Below, piece by piece: positions 10,901-22,625 of a stretch of 64,000 nucleotides of DNA (position 1 is its first letter; every line of letters starts with the position of its first letter). Made by a program: the position numbers and the translations under genes. Source of the DNA: Bolinopsis microptera (lineage: Eukaryota; Ctenophora; Tentaculata; Lobata; Bolinopsidae); the NCBI RefSeq assembly GCF_026151205.1, contig NC_087072.1, positions 26,005,799 through 26,069,798 on the forward strand, written 5' to 3'. The notes beneath the pieces are model-generated. The model saw only the letters and a program-made list of their open reading frames with translations, did not search any database and was not told where the DNA came from.

Positions 10901-12215
10901 GTAGTGATGGGTGTCCACCCACAATCTCATGTAGTGATGGGTGTCCACCCGCAATCTCATGTAGTGATGGGTGTCCACCCGCAATCTCATGTAGTGATGG
11001 GTGTCCACCCACAATCTCATGTAGTGATGGGTGTCCACCCGCAATCTCATGTAGTGATGGGTGTCCACCCGCAATCTCATGTAGTGATGGGTGTCCACCC
11101 GCAATCTCATGTAGTGATGGGTGTCCACCCGCAATCTCATGTAGTGATGGGTGTCCACCCACAATCTCATGTAGTGATGGGTGTCCACCCACAATCTCAT
11201 GTAGTGATGGGTGTCCACCCACAATCTCATGTAGTGATGGGTGTCCACCCACAATCTCATGTAGTGATGGGTGTCCACCCACAATCTCATGTAGTGATGG
11301 GTGTCCACCCACAATCTCATGTAGTGATGGGTGTCCACCCACAATCTCATGTAGTGATGGGTGTCCACCCGCAATCTCATGTAGTGATGGGTGTCCACCC
11401 ACAATCTCATGTAGTGATGGGTGTCCACCCACAATCTCATGTAGTGATGGGTGTCCACCCACAATCTCATGTAGTGATGGGTGTCCACCCGCAATCTCAT
11501 GTAGTGATGGGTGTCCACCCGCAATCTCATGTAGTGATGGGTGTCCACCCGCAATCTCATGTAGTGATGGGTGTCCACCCACAATCTCATGTAGTGATGG
11601 GTGTCCACCCACAATCTCATGTAGTGATGGGTGTCCACCCACAATCTCATGTAGTGATGGGTGTCCACCCGCAATCTCATGTAGTGATGGGTGTCCACCC
11701 ACAATCTCATGTAGTGATGGGTGTCCACCCGCAATCTCATGTAGTGATGGGTGTCCACCCACAATCTCATGTAGTGATGGGTGTCCACCCACAATCTCAT
11801 GTAGTGATGGGTGTCCACCCACTATCTCATGTAGTGATGGGTGTCCACCCACTATCTCATGTAGTGATGGGTGTCCACCCACAATCTTCAAATAGTCCCA
11901 CCAAAATAATCTTCTTTTCTTTTGTCGAGTGTCGTAAAAAGCATCATGTGAAAATGTAAGCTGTGTAAACTGTGTAAACTGTAGTTTACAACCTGCTTAT
12001 TATGACTGCTGCCCATTTGTTTAACTTTATCTTCCTCATGTAGGGTTATTTTCTTAGCCACTAATTTATTTCAGAAAGAAATAGGTTCAGTGAAGTACGT
12101 GGAGTGCAGTGCTCTGACTCAGAAAGGATTGAAGCAAGTGTTCGACGAGGCGATAAAAGCAGTTTTGGAGCCCAAGAAGAAGAAAGATAAGAAGCAGCCT
12201 TGTCTACTGTTGTAA
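7903..12215 (+). CDS. RAC1-like: Rac family small GTPase (four coding exons)
   Basis: Rho-family molecular switch at the plasma membrane controlling actin, via WAVE and PAK-type effectors. Exons 7903-8085, 8694-8810, 9765-9902 and 12075-12215 join in phase 0 to 192 residues, the usual Rac length. Seen directly: P-loop GDGAVGKT (residues 10-17), switch [16 protein letters not shown] then [17 protein letters not shown] (switch II), TKLDLRDD (G4), [13 protein letters not shown] (G5), and a polybasic tail before the CLLL box, which predicts geranylgeranylation. The middle is more divergent than in vertebrates ([20 protein letters not shown]). All splice sites are GT-AG. Intron 2 holds an 8-bp array and intron 3 a 30-bp array of 64 units; the start codon sits 10 nt after a 34-bp array. 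RAC1, RAC2 and RAC3 cannot be told apart here. Confidence 0.95.
8397..8459 (+). repeat. 21-bp direct repeat x3 in Rac intron 1
   Basis: Three tandem copies of a 21-bp unit (AATATTAAGTTGAGTAACAA plus one base) with one or two changes. Nothing else is recognised in this 608-bp intron (8086-8693). Confidence 0.8.
8947..9566 (+). repeat. TAGTAGTG-type microsatellite in Rac intron 2
   Basis: About 620 bp of near-pure GTAGTAGT/TAGTAGTG units, with a middle block of 11-bp units (an extra TAG) at about 9226-9335 and a few CTAG or AGCG variants at the 5' end. The long minus-strand frame through it (CTACACTAC read as LHYYTTTL) is only a product of the repeat. Confidence 0.95.
9961..11888 (+). repeat. 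30-bp minisatellite, 64 units, in Rac intron 3
   Basis: Sixty-four head-to-tail 30-bp units (ACAATCTCATGTAGTGATGG plus GTGTCCACCC) covering 1.92 kb with no length variation. Units 1-4 have CTGATG instead of CTCATG, the last two have ACTATC, and a GCAATC variant is scattered from about 10771 on. Each unit contains the inverted repeat TGGGTGTCCACCCA. Since 30 is a multiple of three, frames on both strands stay open across it; none looks like a gene. Confidence 0.97.
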
Positions 12216-12278
12216 TGTACAGATACAGTAGCTTGTGTGTCGAATATTGGACCTTGCAAGACACACACAAACCCACCC

Positions 12279-12345
12279 GTACGCAAAGCTTTGCGTACCG
12301 CGCACGCAAGCCCGTGCTGCGCGCACGCGAGCCTCTGCTGCGCCG
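12279..12345. repeat. GC-rich palindrome and repeat in Rac 3'UTR
   Basis: A perfect 20-bp palindrome (GTACGCAAAGCTTTGCGTAC) at 12279-12298, 64 nt after the Rac stop, is followed by two imperfect GC-rich copies about 20 bp long (GCGCACGCAAGCCCGTGCT and a relative). It is the only GC-rich patch in an AT-rich 3' region. It could be an RNA stem in the transcript or the remnant of one of the GC-rich hairpin elements found elsewhere in the window. Confidence 0.6.
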
Positions 12346-14228
12346 TCATTTCCCTAGTATTACAATGAACTAATGACATTATTAAAATCTGCACAAATTG
12401 TCTGAGTGAGAAAATGTTTGCTCAGTTTTACTGTACAAACCCCCCTCCAGGTGTACAAACAATGTCCGCTTATTTCTCGGAGTATTTTGGTTGAAAAGTG
12501 TGTTTTAACGTATAGCTGTGCGTCCTAACAATCAACTAGATATTATATTTGATATATTGTGTAGCTTTCTTATTCCATCATAGTTCATCTTTGTGGTAAA
12601 TTAAAACTAAATTCTTTACCTTCCATTGACGATGACATTTTCAGTTTGTTTTTTTGGAAGATTTTTAAAATTAAAATGTCCCTTAGGCTTAGCATTAAAC
12701 TATTTTGATAAAGATCACCACAGAATGTGTTTCGAAGCGATTGTATTTTTGTACTAGTTCTGTATTTTCAACTGTGTGATAACAAGTTGCACAAAATGGT
12801 TTTAACCGCTTGATAAAAGTTCGATATTAATGTAAGTTTTTTGTCTTACAAATTTTACATTTTAAGACTAGGTTTCTGATATTGATAGAATATTTGACTC
12901 TTTCAATACATGCCTGTCACTTATAATCGGATACACTGAAGTAACTTTCTTAGATTGATGATTTCATACAGTGTGTTTCTGTTGACGAGGCACGTGCAAT
13001 TTGTAATTTTTGTTATATATGATTTTTACCGATTTAAATTTTTATGTTTAACTTACAATCATTATTAATTGTTCTAGTGCTGATCCAATATATACGTATC
13101 GTTTTTAGGAGATGTTTCCACTTTTTGTACGGGCCAAGCTTAGTGTTGTTTACACTGTTTGTAAAAGCCGGGTTAAAAGTTAATGTTAAATATAAGACCA
13201 CAGTGTGAGCGTGCATATAGTGACGTCATTATAATGACGTCATTATACTTTGTTGCGTAATATTCTTCTTCTGATCCTACACTCACATTAGTTTACCAAC
13301 TATTTACACTTCAGTTCATTATTTTACCTTTAAAGTAACATGAACACACTATTACCTTTTGAGTATGTTCGCAGTTGGTGAGTTGGACTGAATCGCCGTA
13401 ATCTAGTAAAATGAATTCCGGGAATTGTTGAGCCTTGAAAGGCAATTCGATAATTATAATTGGTAATTTGATGTTTTGAAATCCTTCTAATTTCTACGGT
13501 TTTATTGTTAAAAAAAAAGGAAGAACTTAATAACTACATACGTAGCTCATGTTAGATTCTGAATTGTTAACGCAATTATCTAACTCGTGGACAGAAATAA
13601 AATTACAAATATATGTGCACATTTCAGTTTATGTCACAGTTTACTCTACAGTCAAACCTCTCTATACCGGGCCTCTCGGGGATAACGAAAGTGTAACATG
13701 GTTCCCAATCCCCAGTATCTGTAGCTTCTCAAATTGCGTTTCAAGCGTCTTATATAATTATATACCACCTGCCTTTCATGCACTTAAAAATGGAAAATTG
13801 TTTGGAAAATTTGCCAAATATCGCCGGTGGCACATTTGCAATCTGAGAGAATTAGTCGCGTCAAAGTGATAAATATACATTATAATATGTACTACTTATG
13901 CTAGTATAATGATATACTATTATACTTGTGTGGCTTCCTGTGTACCTATCTGAACAACTCGCCCTACTTTACTCAGTCACCATGTGAATTCCTTTTTAAC
14001 TAGTGCTAGCAGTATTTTGTTACAGAACATCAGCTCTGTAAGAAGTGTAGAGGAATGTGCGTGTGCGTGTGTACTGTACTGGGTGTGTTGCCTCCCCCCA
14101 CACAGTCTGTGTATTGTACTACTTCACTCCACTCACCACCTAACATAACGGCTCAGATTACTCAGAGATAAGAGAGCTTCTCCCGTGCCGAGAGAGCTAC
14201 ATTGTCTGTTATCACCAACCATCATGTC
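12346..14228. other. Rac 3' flank, no gene seen
   Basis: AT-rich with no convincing exon. The only structured site is the CRE-type palindrome at 13221-13242. The 106-codon frame at 13549-13869 has no family resemblance or splice support. Confidence 0.4.
13221..13242. promoter_or_regulatory. Perfect 22-bp palindrome with two CRE (TGACGTCA) sites
   Basis: Two full TGACGTCA octamers separated by TTATAA form one perfect palindrome. TGACGTCA is the known CREB/ATF binding site. It lies 1 kb past the Rac stop, so the gene it would act on is unclear, and it could be chance. Confidence 0.4.
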
Positions 14229-16336
14229 ATTAGGTCCTGGTATTAGGTCCCCGTATTAGGTCCTAGTATTAGGTCCTAGTATTAGGTCCTGGTATTAGGT
14301 CCTGGTATTAGGTCCTAGTATTAGGTCCTGGTATTAGGTCCCCGTATTAGGTCCTAGTATTAGGTCCTAGTATTAGGTCCTAGTATTAGGTCCTAGTATT
14401 AGGTCCTAGTATTAGGTCCTAGTATTAGGTCCTGGTATTAGGTCCCAGTATTAGGTCCCCGTATTAGGTCCTAGTATTAGGTCCCCGTATTAGGTCCTAG
14501 TATTAGGTCCTAGTATTACTATTAGGTCCTAGTATTAGGTCCTAGTATTAGGTCCTAGTATTAGGTCCCCGTATTAGGTCCTAGTATTAGGTCCCCGTAT
14601 TAGGTCCTAGTATTAGGTCCTAGTATTAGGTCCCCGTATTAGGTCCTCGTATTAGGTCCTAGTATTAGGTCCTCGTATTAGGTCCTCGTATTAGGTCCTC
14701 GTATTAGGTCCCCGTATTAGGTCCTGGTATTAGGTCCTAGTATTAGGTCCTAGTATTAGGTCCCCGTATTAGGTCCTAGTATTAGGTCCTAGTATTAGGT
14801 CCTCGTATTAGGTCCTCGTATTAGGTCCTAGTATTAGGTCCTCGTATTAGGTCCTAGTATTAGGTCCTAGTATTAGGTCCTCGTATTAGGTCCTCGTATT
14901 AGGTCCTAGTATTAGGTCCTCGTATTAGGTCCTAGTATTAGGTCCCCGTATTAGGTCCTCGTATTAGGTCCTCGTATTAAGTCCCCGTATTAGGTCCTAG
15001 TATTAGGTCCTCGTATTAGGTCCCCGTATTAGGTCCCCGTATTAGGTCCCCGTATTAGGTCCTAGTATTAGGTCCCCGTATTAGGTCCCCGTATTAGGTC
15101 CCCGTATTAGGTCCTGGTATTAGGTCCCCGTATTAGGTCCTAGTATTAGGTCCTAGTATTAGGTCCCCGTATTAGGTCCTGGTATTAGGTCCCCGTATTA
15201 GGTCCCCGTATTAGGTCCCCGTATTAGGTCCCCGTATTAGGTCCTTGTATTAGGTCCCCGTATTAGGTCCTAGTATTAGGTCCCCGTATTAGGTCCTTGT
15301 ATTAGGTCCCCGTATTATGTCCTAGTATTAGGTCCTCGTATTAGGTCCCCGTATTAGGTCCTAGTATTAGGTCCTAGTATTAGGTCCCCGTATTAGGTCC
15401 TTGTATTAGGTCCCCGTATTAGGTCCCCGTATTAGGTCCTAGTATTAGGTCCCCGTATTAGGTCCTAGTATTAGGTCCTAGTATTACTATTAGGTCCTAG
15501 TATTAGGTCCTAGTATTAGGTCCTAGTATTAGGTCCCCGTATTAGGTCCTAGTATTAGGTCCCCGTATTAGGTCCTAGTATTAGGTCCTAGTATTAGGTC
15601 CCCGTATTAGGTCCTCGTATTAGGTCCTAGTATTAGGTCCTCGTATTAGGTCCTCGTATTAGGTCCTCGTATTAGGTCCCCGTATTAGGTCCTGGTATTA
15701 GGTCCTAGTATTAGGTCCTCGTATTAAGTCCCCGTATTAGGTCCTAGTATTAGGTCCTCGTATTAGGTCCCCGTATTAGGTCCCCGTATTAGGTCCCCGT
15801 ATTAGGTCCTAGTATTAGGTCCCCGTATTAGGTCCCCGTATTAGGTCCCCGTATTAGGTCCTGGTATTAGGTCCCCGTATTAGGTCCTAGTATTAGGTCC
15901 TAGTATTAGGTCCCCGTATTAGGTCCTGGTATTAGGTCCCCGTATTAGGTCCCCGTATTAGGTCCCCGTATTAGGTCCCCGTATTAGGTCCTTGTATTAG
16001 GTCCCCGTATTAGGTCCTAGTATTAGGTCCCCGTATTAGGTCCTTGTATTAGGTCCCCGTATTATGTCCTAGTATTAGGTCCTCGTATTAGGTCCCCGTA
16101 TTAGGTCCTAGTATTAGGTCCTAGTATTAGGTCCCCGTATTAGGTCCTTGTATTAGGTCCCCGTATTAGGTCCCCGTATTAGGTCCTAGTATTAGGTCCT
16201 CGTATTAGGTCCCCGTATTAGGTCCCCGTATTAGGTCCTTGTATTAGGTCCCCGTATTAGGTCCCCGTATTAGGTCCCCGTATTAGGTCCTTGTATTAGG
16301 TCCCCGTATTAGGTCCTAGTATTAGGTCCCCGTATT
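14229..16336 (+). repeat. 13-bp minisatellite (ATTAGGTCCTAGT), 2.1 kb
   Basis: About 160 units of 13 bp, with the tenth to twelfth positions varying (CTAG, CCCG, CTCG, CTGG, CTTG). Rare markers recur at fixed offsets: the TATTACTATT insertion at 14514 and 15482 (968 bp), ATTAAGT at 14976 and 15723 (747 bp), ATTATGT at 15314 and 16061 (747 bp). The array therefore arose partly by copying a large internal block, with a 17-unit (221-bp) deletion in one copy. Confidence 0.95.
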
Positions 16337-16385
16337 GTTACACTATGATGATGAGTTTGGGGTACTCGTCTCCTAATTTGAGTAA

Positions 16386-19300
16386 GATAAGAACCTCCGT
16401 ATTACAAGTGATAAGACCCTCTGTATTACGAGTGATAAGACCCTCTGTACTGTATTACGAGTGATAAGACCCTCTGTACTGTATTACGAGTGATAAGACC
16501 CTCTGTACTGTATTACGAGTGATAAGACCCCCCTCTGTACTGTATTAGGAGTGATAAGACCCTCTGTACTGTATTACGGGTGATAAGACCCTCTGTACTG
16601 TATTACGAGTGATAAGACCCTCTGTATTACGAGTGATAAGACCCTCTGTACTGTATTACGGGTGATAAGACCGTCTGTACTGTATTACGAGTGATAAGAC
16701 CCTCTGTACTATATTACGAGTGAAAAGACCCTCTGTACTGTATTACGAGTGATAAGACCCCCCTCTGTACTGTATTACGAGTGATAAGACCCTCTGTACT
16801 GTATTACGAGTGATAAGACCCTCTGTACTGTATTACGAGTGATAAGACCCTCTGTACTGTATTAGGAGTGATAAGAACCTCTGTACTGTATTACGAGTGA
16901 TAAGACCCCCCTCTGTACTGTATTACGAGTGATAAGACCCCCCTCTGTACTGTATTACGAGTGATAAGACCCCCCTCTGTACTGTATTACGAATGATAAG
17001 ACCCTCTGTACTGTATTACGAGTGATAAGACCCCCCTCTGTACTGTATTACGAGTGATAAGACCCCCCTCTGTACTGTATTACGAGTGATAAGACCCCCC
17101 TCTGTACTGTATTACGAGTGATAAGACCCCCCTCTGTACTGTATTACGAGTGATAAGACCCCCCTCTGTACTGTATTACGAGTGATAAGACCCCCTCTGT
17201 ACTGTATTACGAGTGATAAGACCCCCCTCTGTACTGTATTACGAGTGATAAGACCCCCCTCTGTACTGTATTACGAATGATAAGACCTTCTGTACTGTAT
17301 TACGAGTGATAAGACCCCCCTCTGTACTGTATTACGAGTGATAAGACCCCCCTTTGTACTGTATTACGAGTGATAAGACCCCCCTCTGTACTGTATTACG
17401 AGTGATAAGACCCCCCTCTGTACTGTATTACGAGTGATAAGACCCCCCTCTGTACTGTATTACGAGTGATAAGACCCCCCTCTGTACTGTATTACGAGTG
17501 ATAAGACCCCCTCTGTACTGTATTACGAGTGATAATACCCCCCTCTGTACTGTATTACGAGTGATAAGACCCCCCTCTGTACTGTATTACGAGTGAAAAG
17601 ACCCTCTGTACTGTATTACGAGTGATAAGACCCCCCTCTGTACTGTATTACGAGTGATAAGACCCTCTGTACTGTATTACGAGTGATAAGACCCTCTGTA
17701 CTGTATTACGAGTGATAAGACCCTCTGTACTGTATTAGGAGTGATAAGAACCTCTGTACTGTATTACGAGTGATAAGACCCCCCTCTGTACTGTATTACG
17801 AGTGATAAGACCCCCCTCTGTACTGTATTACGAGTGATAAGACCCCCCTCTGTACTGTATTACGAATGATAAGACCCTCTGTACTGTATTACGAGTGATA
17901 AGACCCCCCTCTGTACTGTATTACGAGTGATAAGACCCCCCTCTGTACTGTATTACGAGTGATAAGACCCCCTCTGTACTGTATTACGAGTGATAAGACC
18001 CCCCTCTGTACTGTATTACGAGTGATACGACCCCCCTCTGTACTGTATTACGAGTGATAAGACCCCCCTCTGTACTGTATTACGAATGATAAGACCTTCT
18101 GTACTGTATTACGAGTGATAAGACCCCCCTCTGTACTGTATTACGAGTGATAAGACCCCCCTCTGTACTGTATTACGAGTGATAAGACCCCCCTCTGTAC
18201 TGTATTACGAGTGATAAGACCCCCTCTGTACTGTATTACGAGTGATAAGACCCCCTCTGTACTGTATTACGAGTGATAAGACCCCCCTCTGTACTGTATT
18301 ACGAGTGATAAGACCCCCCTCTGTACTGTATTACGAGTGATAAGACCCCCCTCTGTACTGTATTACGAGTGATAAGACCCCCTCTGTACTGTATTACGAG
18401 TGATAAGACCCCCCTCTGTACTGTATTACGAGTGATAAGACCCCCCTCTGTACTGTATTACGAATGATAAGACCTTCTGTACTGTATTACGAGTGATAAG
18501 ACCCCCCTCTGTACTGTATTACGAGTGATAAGACCCCCCTTTGTACTGTATTACGAGTGATAAGACCCCCCTCTGTACTGTATTACGAGTGATAAGACCC
18601 CCCTCTGTACTGTATTACGAGTGATAAGACCCCCCTCTGTACTGTATTACGAGTGATAAGACCCCCCTCTGTACTGTATTACGAGTGATAAGACCCCCTC
18701 TGTACTGTATTACGAGTGATAATACCCCCCTCTGTACTGTATTACGAGTGATAAGACCCCCCTCTGTACTGTATTACGAGTGAAAAGACCCTCTGTACTG
18801 TATTACGAGTGATAAGACCCCCCTCTGTACTGTATTACGAGTGATAAGACCCTCTGTACTGTATTACGAGTGATAAGACCCTCTGTACTGTATTACGAGT
18901 GATAAGACCCTCTGTACTGTATTAGGAGTGATAAGAACCTCTGTACTGTATTACGAGTGATAAGACCCCCCTCTGTACTGTATTACGAGTGATAAGACCC
19001 CCCTCTGTACTGTATTACGAGTGATAAGACCCCCCTCTGTACTGTATTACGAATGATAAGACCCTCTGTACTGTATTACGAGTGATAAGACCCCCCTCTG
19101 TACTGTATTACGAGTGATAAGACCCCCCCCTGTACTGTATTACGAGTGATAAGACCCCCCTCTGTACTGTATTACGAGTGATAAGACCCCCCTCTGTACT
19201 GTATTACGAGTGATAAGACCCCCCTCTGTACTGTATTACGAGTGATAAGACCCCCCTCTGTACTGTATTACGAATGATAAGACCTTCTGTACTGTATTAC

Positions 19301-20399
19301 GAGTGATAAGACCCCCTTCTGTACTGTATTACGAGTGATAAGACCCCCCTCTGTACTGTATTACGAGTGATAAGACCCCCCTCTGTACTGTATTACGAGT
19401 GATAAGACCCCCCTCTGTACTGTATTACGAGTGATAAGACCCCCTCTGTACTGTATTACGAGTGATAAGACCCCCCTCTGTACTGTATTACGAGTGATAA
19501 GACCCCCCTCTGTACTGTATTACGAATGATAAGACCTTCTGTACTGTATTACGAGTGATAAGACCCCCCTCTGTACTGTATTACGAGTGATAAGACCCCC
19601 CTCTGTACTGTATTACGAGTGATAAGACCCCCCTCTGTACTGTATTACGAGTGATAAGACCCCCCTCTGTACTGTATTACGAGTGATAAGACCACCCTCT
19701 GTACTGTATTACGAGTGATAAGACCCCCCTCTGTACTGTATTACGAGTGATAAGTCCCCCCTCTGTACTGTATTACGAGTGATAAGACCCCCCTCTGTAC
19801 TGTATTACGAGTGATAAGACCCCCCTCTGTACTGTATTATGAGTGATAATACCCCCCTCTGTACTGTATTACGAGTGATAAGACCCCCCTCTGTACTGTA
19901 TTACGAGTGATAAGACCCCCCTCTGTACTGTATTACGAGTGATAAGACCCCCTCTGTACTGTATTACGAGTGATAAGACCCCCCTCTGTACTGTATTACG
20001 AGTGATAAGACCCCCCTCTGTACTGTATTACGAGTGATAAGACCCCCCTCTGTACTGTATTACGAGTGATAAGACCCCCCTCTGTACTGTATTACGAGTG
20101 ATAAGACCCCCCTCTGTACTGTATTACGAGTGATAAGACCCCCCTCTGTACTGTATTACGAGTGATAAGACCCCCCTCTGTACTGTATTACGAGTGATAA
20201 GACCCCCCTCTGTACTGTATTACGAGTGATAAGACCCCCCCCTCTGTACTGTATTACGAGTGATAAGACCCCCCTCTGTACTGTATTACGAGTGATAATA
20301 CCCCCCTCTGTACTGTATTACGAGTGATAAGACCCCCCTCTGTACTGTATTACGAGTGATAAGACCCCCCCCTCTGTACTGTATTACAAGTGATAAGAA
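16386..20399 (+). repeat. ~32-bp minisatellite with variable C-tract, 4.0 kb
   Basis: About 125 units of TGTACTGTATTACGAGTGAT plus AAGACCCCCCTC. Unit length varies from 29 to 34 because the C run varies from three to seven. Rare variants recur 1188 bp apart: GAATGATAAGACCTTCT near 17274 and 18462, CCTTTGTACTG near 17350 and 18538, GATAATACC near 17533 and 18721, and ATTAGGAGTGATAAGAACC at 17733 and 18921. This marks a duplicated higher-order block of about 37 units. Confidence 0.95.
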
Positions 20400-20805
20400 C
20401 TTATTGCTGGGCGTGTACTAGTAGATTGAGGTCATATCTAACAAAAGATGTAGTGATGGAGCAATACAAATACTTCATGATGACACAGTATATAATACTT
20501 CATGATGACACATTATATAATACTGTTGACAACTTATTAACACCCCAATTCTTAACAACCTCTCCTGTAAACTCTGCTGTATTTTATTGGTGTTGCAAAT
20601 GTACTTTTAACACATTCTACATAAATAATGTGTGAGGTGTTTAGAGAAACAAGTAAATGAATTAAATACATGTTGCTGGGATGGAAATATGTGCTCTGTA
20701 AGTTATACTATTATCATTTAATTATTAGGTATTCACTCATAAATTGATAGATAAATTAACGGATAAATAAAACTGCAATTGTATACAACTAACCAGTTAG
20801 TTACT
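20400..20805. other. Short spacer upstream of HAUS2
   Basis: No gene. A 25-bp direct repeat (TACTTCATGATGACACA and onward) lies at about 20470-20521. The 81-codon frame here looks like chance. Confidence 0.4.
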
Positions 20806-21430
20806 ACTAATTAACGTACCTTGCCAGGCACCATGTCTAACCCATGTAGTAGTGTATACTTATACTCCCTACTAATTAACGTACCTTGCCAGGCACCATG
20901 TCTAACCCATGTAGTAGTGTATACTTATACTCCCTACTAATTAACGTACCTTGCCAGGCACCATGTCTAACCCATGTAGTAGTGTATACTTATACTCCCT
21001 ACTAATTAACGTACCTTGCCAGGCACCATGTCTAACCCATGTAGTAGTGTATACTTATACTCCCTACTAATTAACGTACCTTGCCAGGCACCATGTCTAA
21101 CCCATGTAGTAGTGTATACTTATACTCCCTACTAATTAACGTACCTTGCCAGGCACCATGTCTAACCCATGTAGTAGTGTATACTTATACTCCCTACTAA
21201 TTAACGTACCTTGCCAGGCACCATGTCTAACCCATGTAGTAGTGTATACTTATACTCCCTACTAATTAACGTACCTTGCCAGGCACCATGTCTAACCCAT
21301 GTAGTAGTGTATACTTATACTCCCTACTAATTAACGTACCTTGCCAGGCACCATGTCTAACCCATGTAGTAGTGTATACTTATACTCCCTACTAATTAAC
21401 GTACCTTGCCAGGCACCATGTCTAACCCAT
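20806..21430 (+). repeat. 65-bp repeat, nine copies plus the HAUS2 start region
   Basis: Nine apparently identical 65-bp units begin at 20806 and every 65 bp to 21326. A tenth begins at 21391 and runs, without change up to 21430, into the HAUS2 coding sequence. Each unit contains CTTGCCAG, GCACC and ATGTCTAACCCATG, that is, the acceptor, leader and first codons of HAUS2. In units 1-9 the next base is T rather than G, and the frame soon closes. Confidence 0.95.
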
Positions 21431-22029
21431 GGACCACTGACACTCCAGAAGGAAGCCTACTCTCCATCTTAAGAAGCCAGAGTTGTCATGGTAACATAAC
21501 GGAGGAGGACATCTCTGACAATCCCTCCCTCAAGATAATATCAGCCCTGAAAGAGATCTCATATCTAACAGAAGCAATCCACTCCACAGAACTAGAGGTC
21601 CTGCACAGGAACCTGTACAAGACCAACGCGGCACTGCTAAGTGTGGGGAGTATGGGGGAGATAGAGAGTAGTGCGGAGGAGGTGTGTGAGTGTCTAACTC
21701 TAATACTGGATAACAGAGACACTCTAGTAGACAGACTCAAGTGTCCGCTAGAGGAAGGAAGGCTGGTTATAGAGGCCCGCTACCAGAAATACGCTGTAAA
21801 AACGTTTGAGCAGCTGGGTAGAGTACTGTCCCAGCTGACAGTGTACATTAGTAATGTGGAGAAGTATAAGAGTAGTCGTCTAGACGCCAGTAATATAGAC
21901 CAGTCAGCCGGACAGATTGTGGAACTTTGTAACGCGCTCACAACTCTGTACGATAACTTCAGATCAGAGTATGAGAACTTGTTATCAATGAAAGAGTCCA
22001 CTTGTATTCCCTCTACTTTGATAATATGA
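21418..22029 (+). CDS. HAUS2: HAUS augmin-like complex subunit 2
   Basis: Augmin recruits gamma-tubulin to the sides of spindle microtubules, and HAUS2 is one of its eight subunits. The 203-residue frame matches the family in layout: an NPW motif right after the start (MSNPW), a helical stretch with VLHRNLYKTNAALL, then EVCECLTLILDNRDTLVDRL, KCPLEEGRLVIEARYQKY and a C-terminal coiled coil. Human HAUS2 (235 residues, N-terminal NPWDP) has the same order. The start at 21418 is chosen because NPW follows it and because CCTTGCCAG, a likely splice acceptor, ends 5 nt upstream. It is a single coding exon. Nine upstream copies of its start region carry decoy ATGs. Identification rests on recalled motif order; overall identity is low. 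Confidence 0.75.
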   Translation: MSNPWTTDTPEGSLLSILRSQSCHGNITEEDISDNPSLKIISALKEISYLTEAIHSTELEVLHRNLYKTNAALLSVGSMGEIESSAEEVCECLTLILDNRDTLVDRLKCPLEEGRLVIEARYQKYAVKTFEQLGRVLSQLTVYISNVEKYKSSRLDASNIDQSAGQIVELCNALTTLYDNFRSEYENLLSMKESTCIPSTLII

Positions 22030-22625
22030 TGATAATAATTAATAATAATCTATCTTACTATTTCGCATATCAATTGCAGTTATTACATGATATTTTAACA
22101 GATTTGGTAAGCTCGATGATATAAGATCAATCATACCCGAATGCTTGTTGGAGCAGTCTGATGGAAATATGCGAAGTTCTTTAGTATTAATAGCATGGTC
22201 CGAGAGTTTATACATTTTTATGTCTAATATGTAATTGGAACTGTAAAATATATATTATGATGCGAATATGAATGAATTCGATTTAGCGTTTCTGAATAAC
22301 TATAATAATAATGTACGTTTACTACATTTTATTACCATCCGAAGGTGAAATATTCTAAATTCGTTGTCTCACTGTGATGATGGTACTGTTACCAGTGCGT
22401 GTATTAGATATGCTGCATTCCATCTCCATAGTTTTGAAACGGCAGAATACGTATGACGATCCTAATTACGATTTATCCTAATTCTATAACATTATCTTCA
22501 ATCCATAAAAGCGTAAAGGAAGGCTAAGTAAAGGAAGTCAATAAATAAAACAAATTTCCGCTGTAATACACCCGTTAAAACTGCATATATTATATATTAT
22601 ATACCGCACATTTCAGACTGGGCAC
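22030..22625. other. HAUS2-TRMT13 spacer with dispersed repeat
   Basis: A block of about 215 bp at 22225-22440 (GTAATTGGAACTGTAAAATA and onward) recurs almost unchanged at 32097-32318 in the same orientation. At 32 kb it continues into CTTCTGGATCAGCTGGCAAA, which also occurs alone at 24118. An acceptor (CACATTTCAG) ends at 22616. Confidence 0.7.

Noticed and set aside
9927-11959. Three frames of about 630-660 codons on both strands
   Set aside because: They are a 30-bp repeat read in frame ([20 protein letters not shown]); the region is inside a Rac intron and has no non-repeat coding sequence.
13549-13869. 106-codon plus-strand frame
   Set aside because: No motif, no splice support, ordinary AT-rich context.
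16386-20399. G-quadruplex array on the minus strand
   Set aside because: Each unit has one G-run, and runs are separated by about 26 nt, too far for ordinary quadruplex loops.
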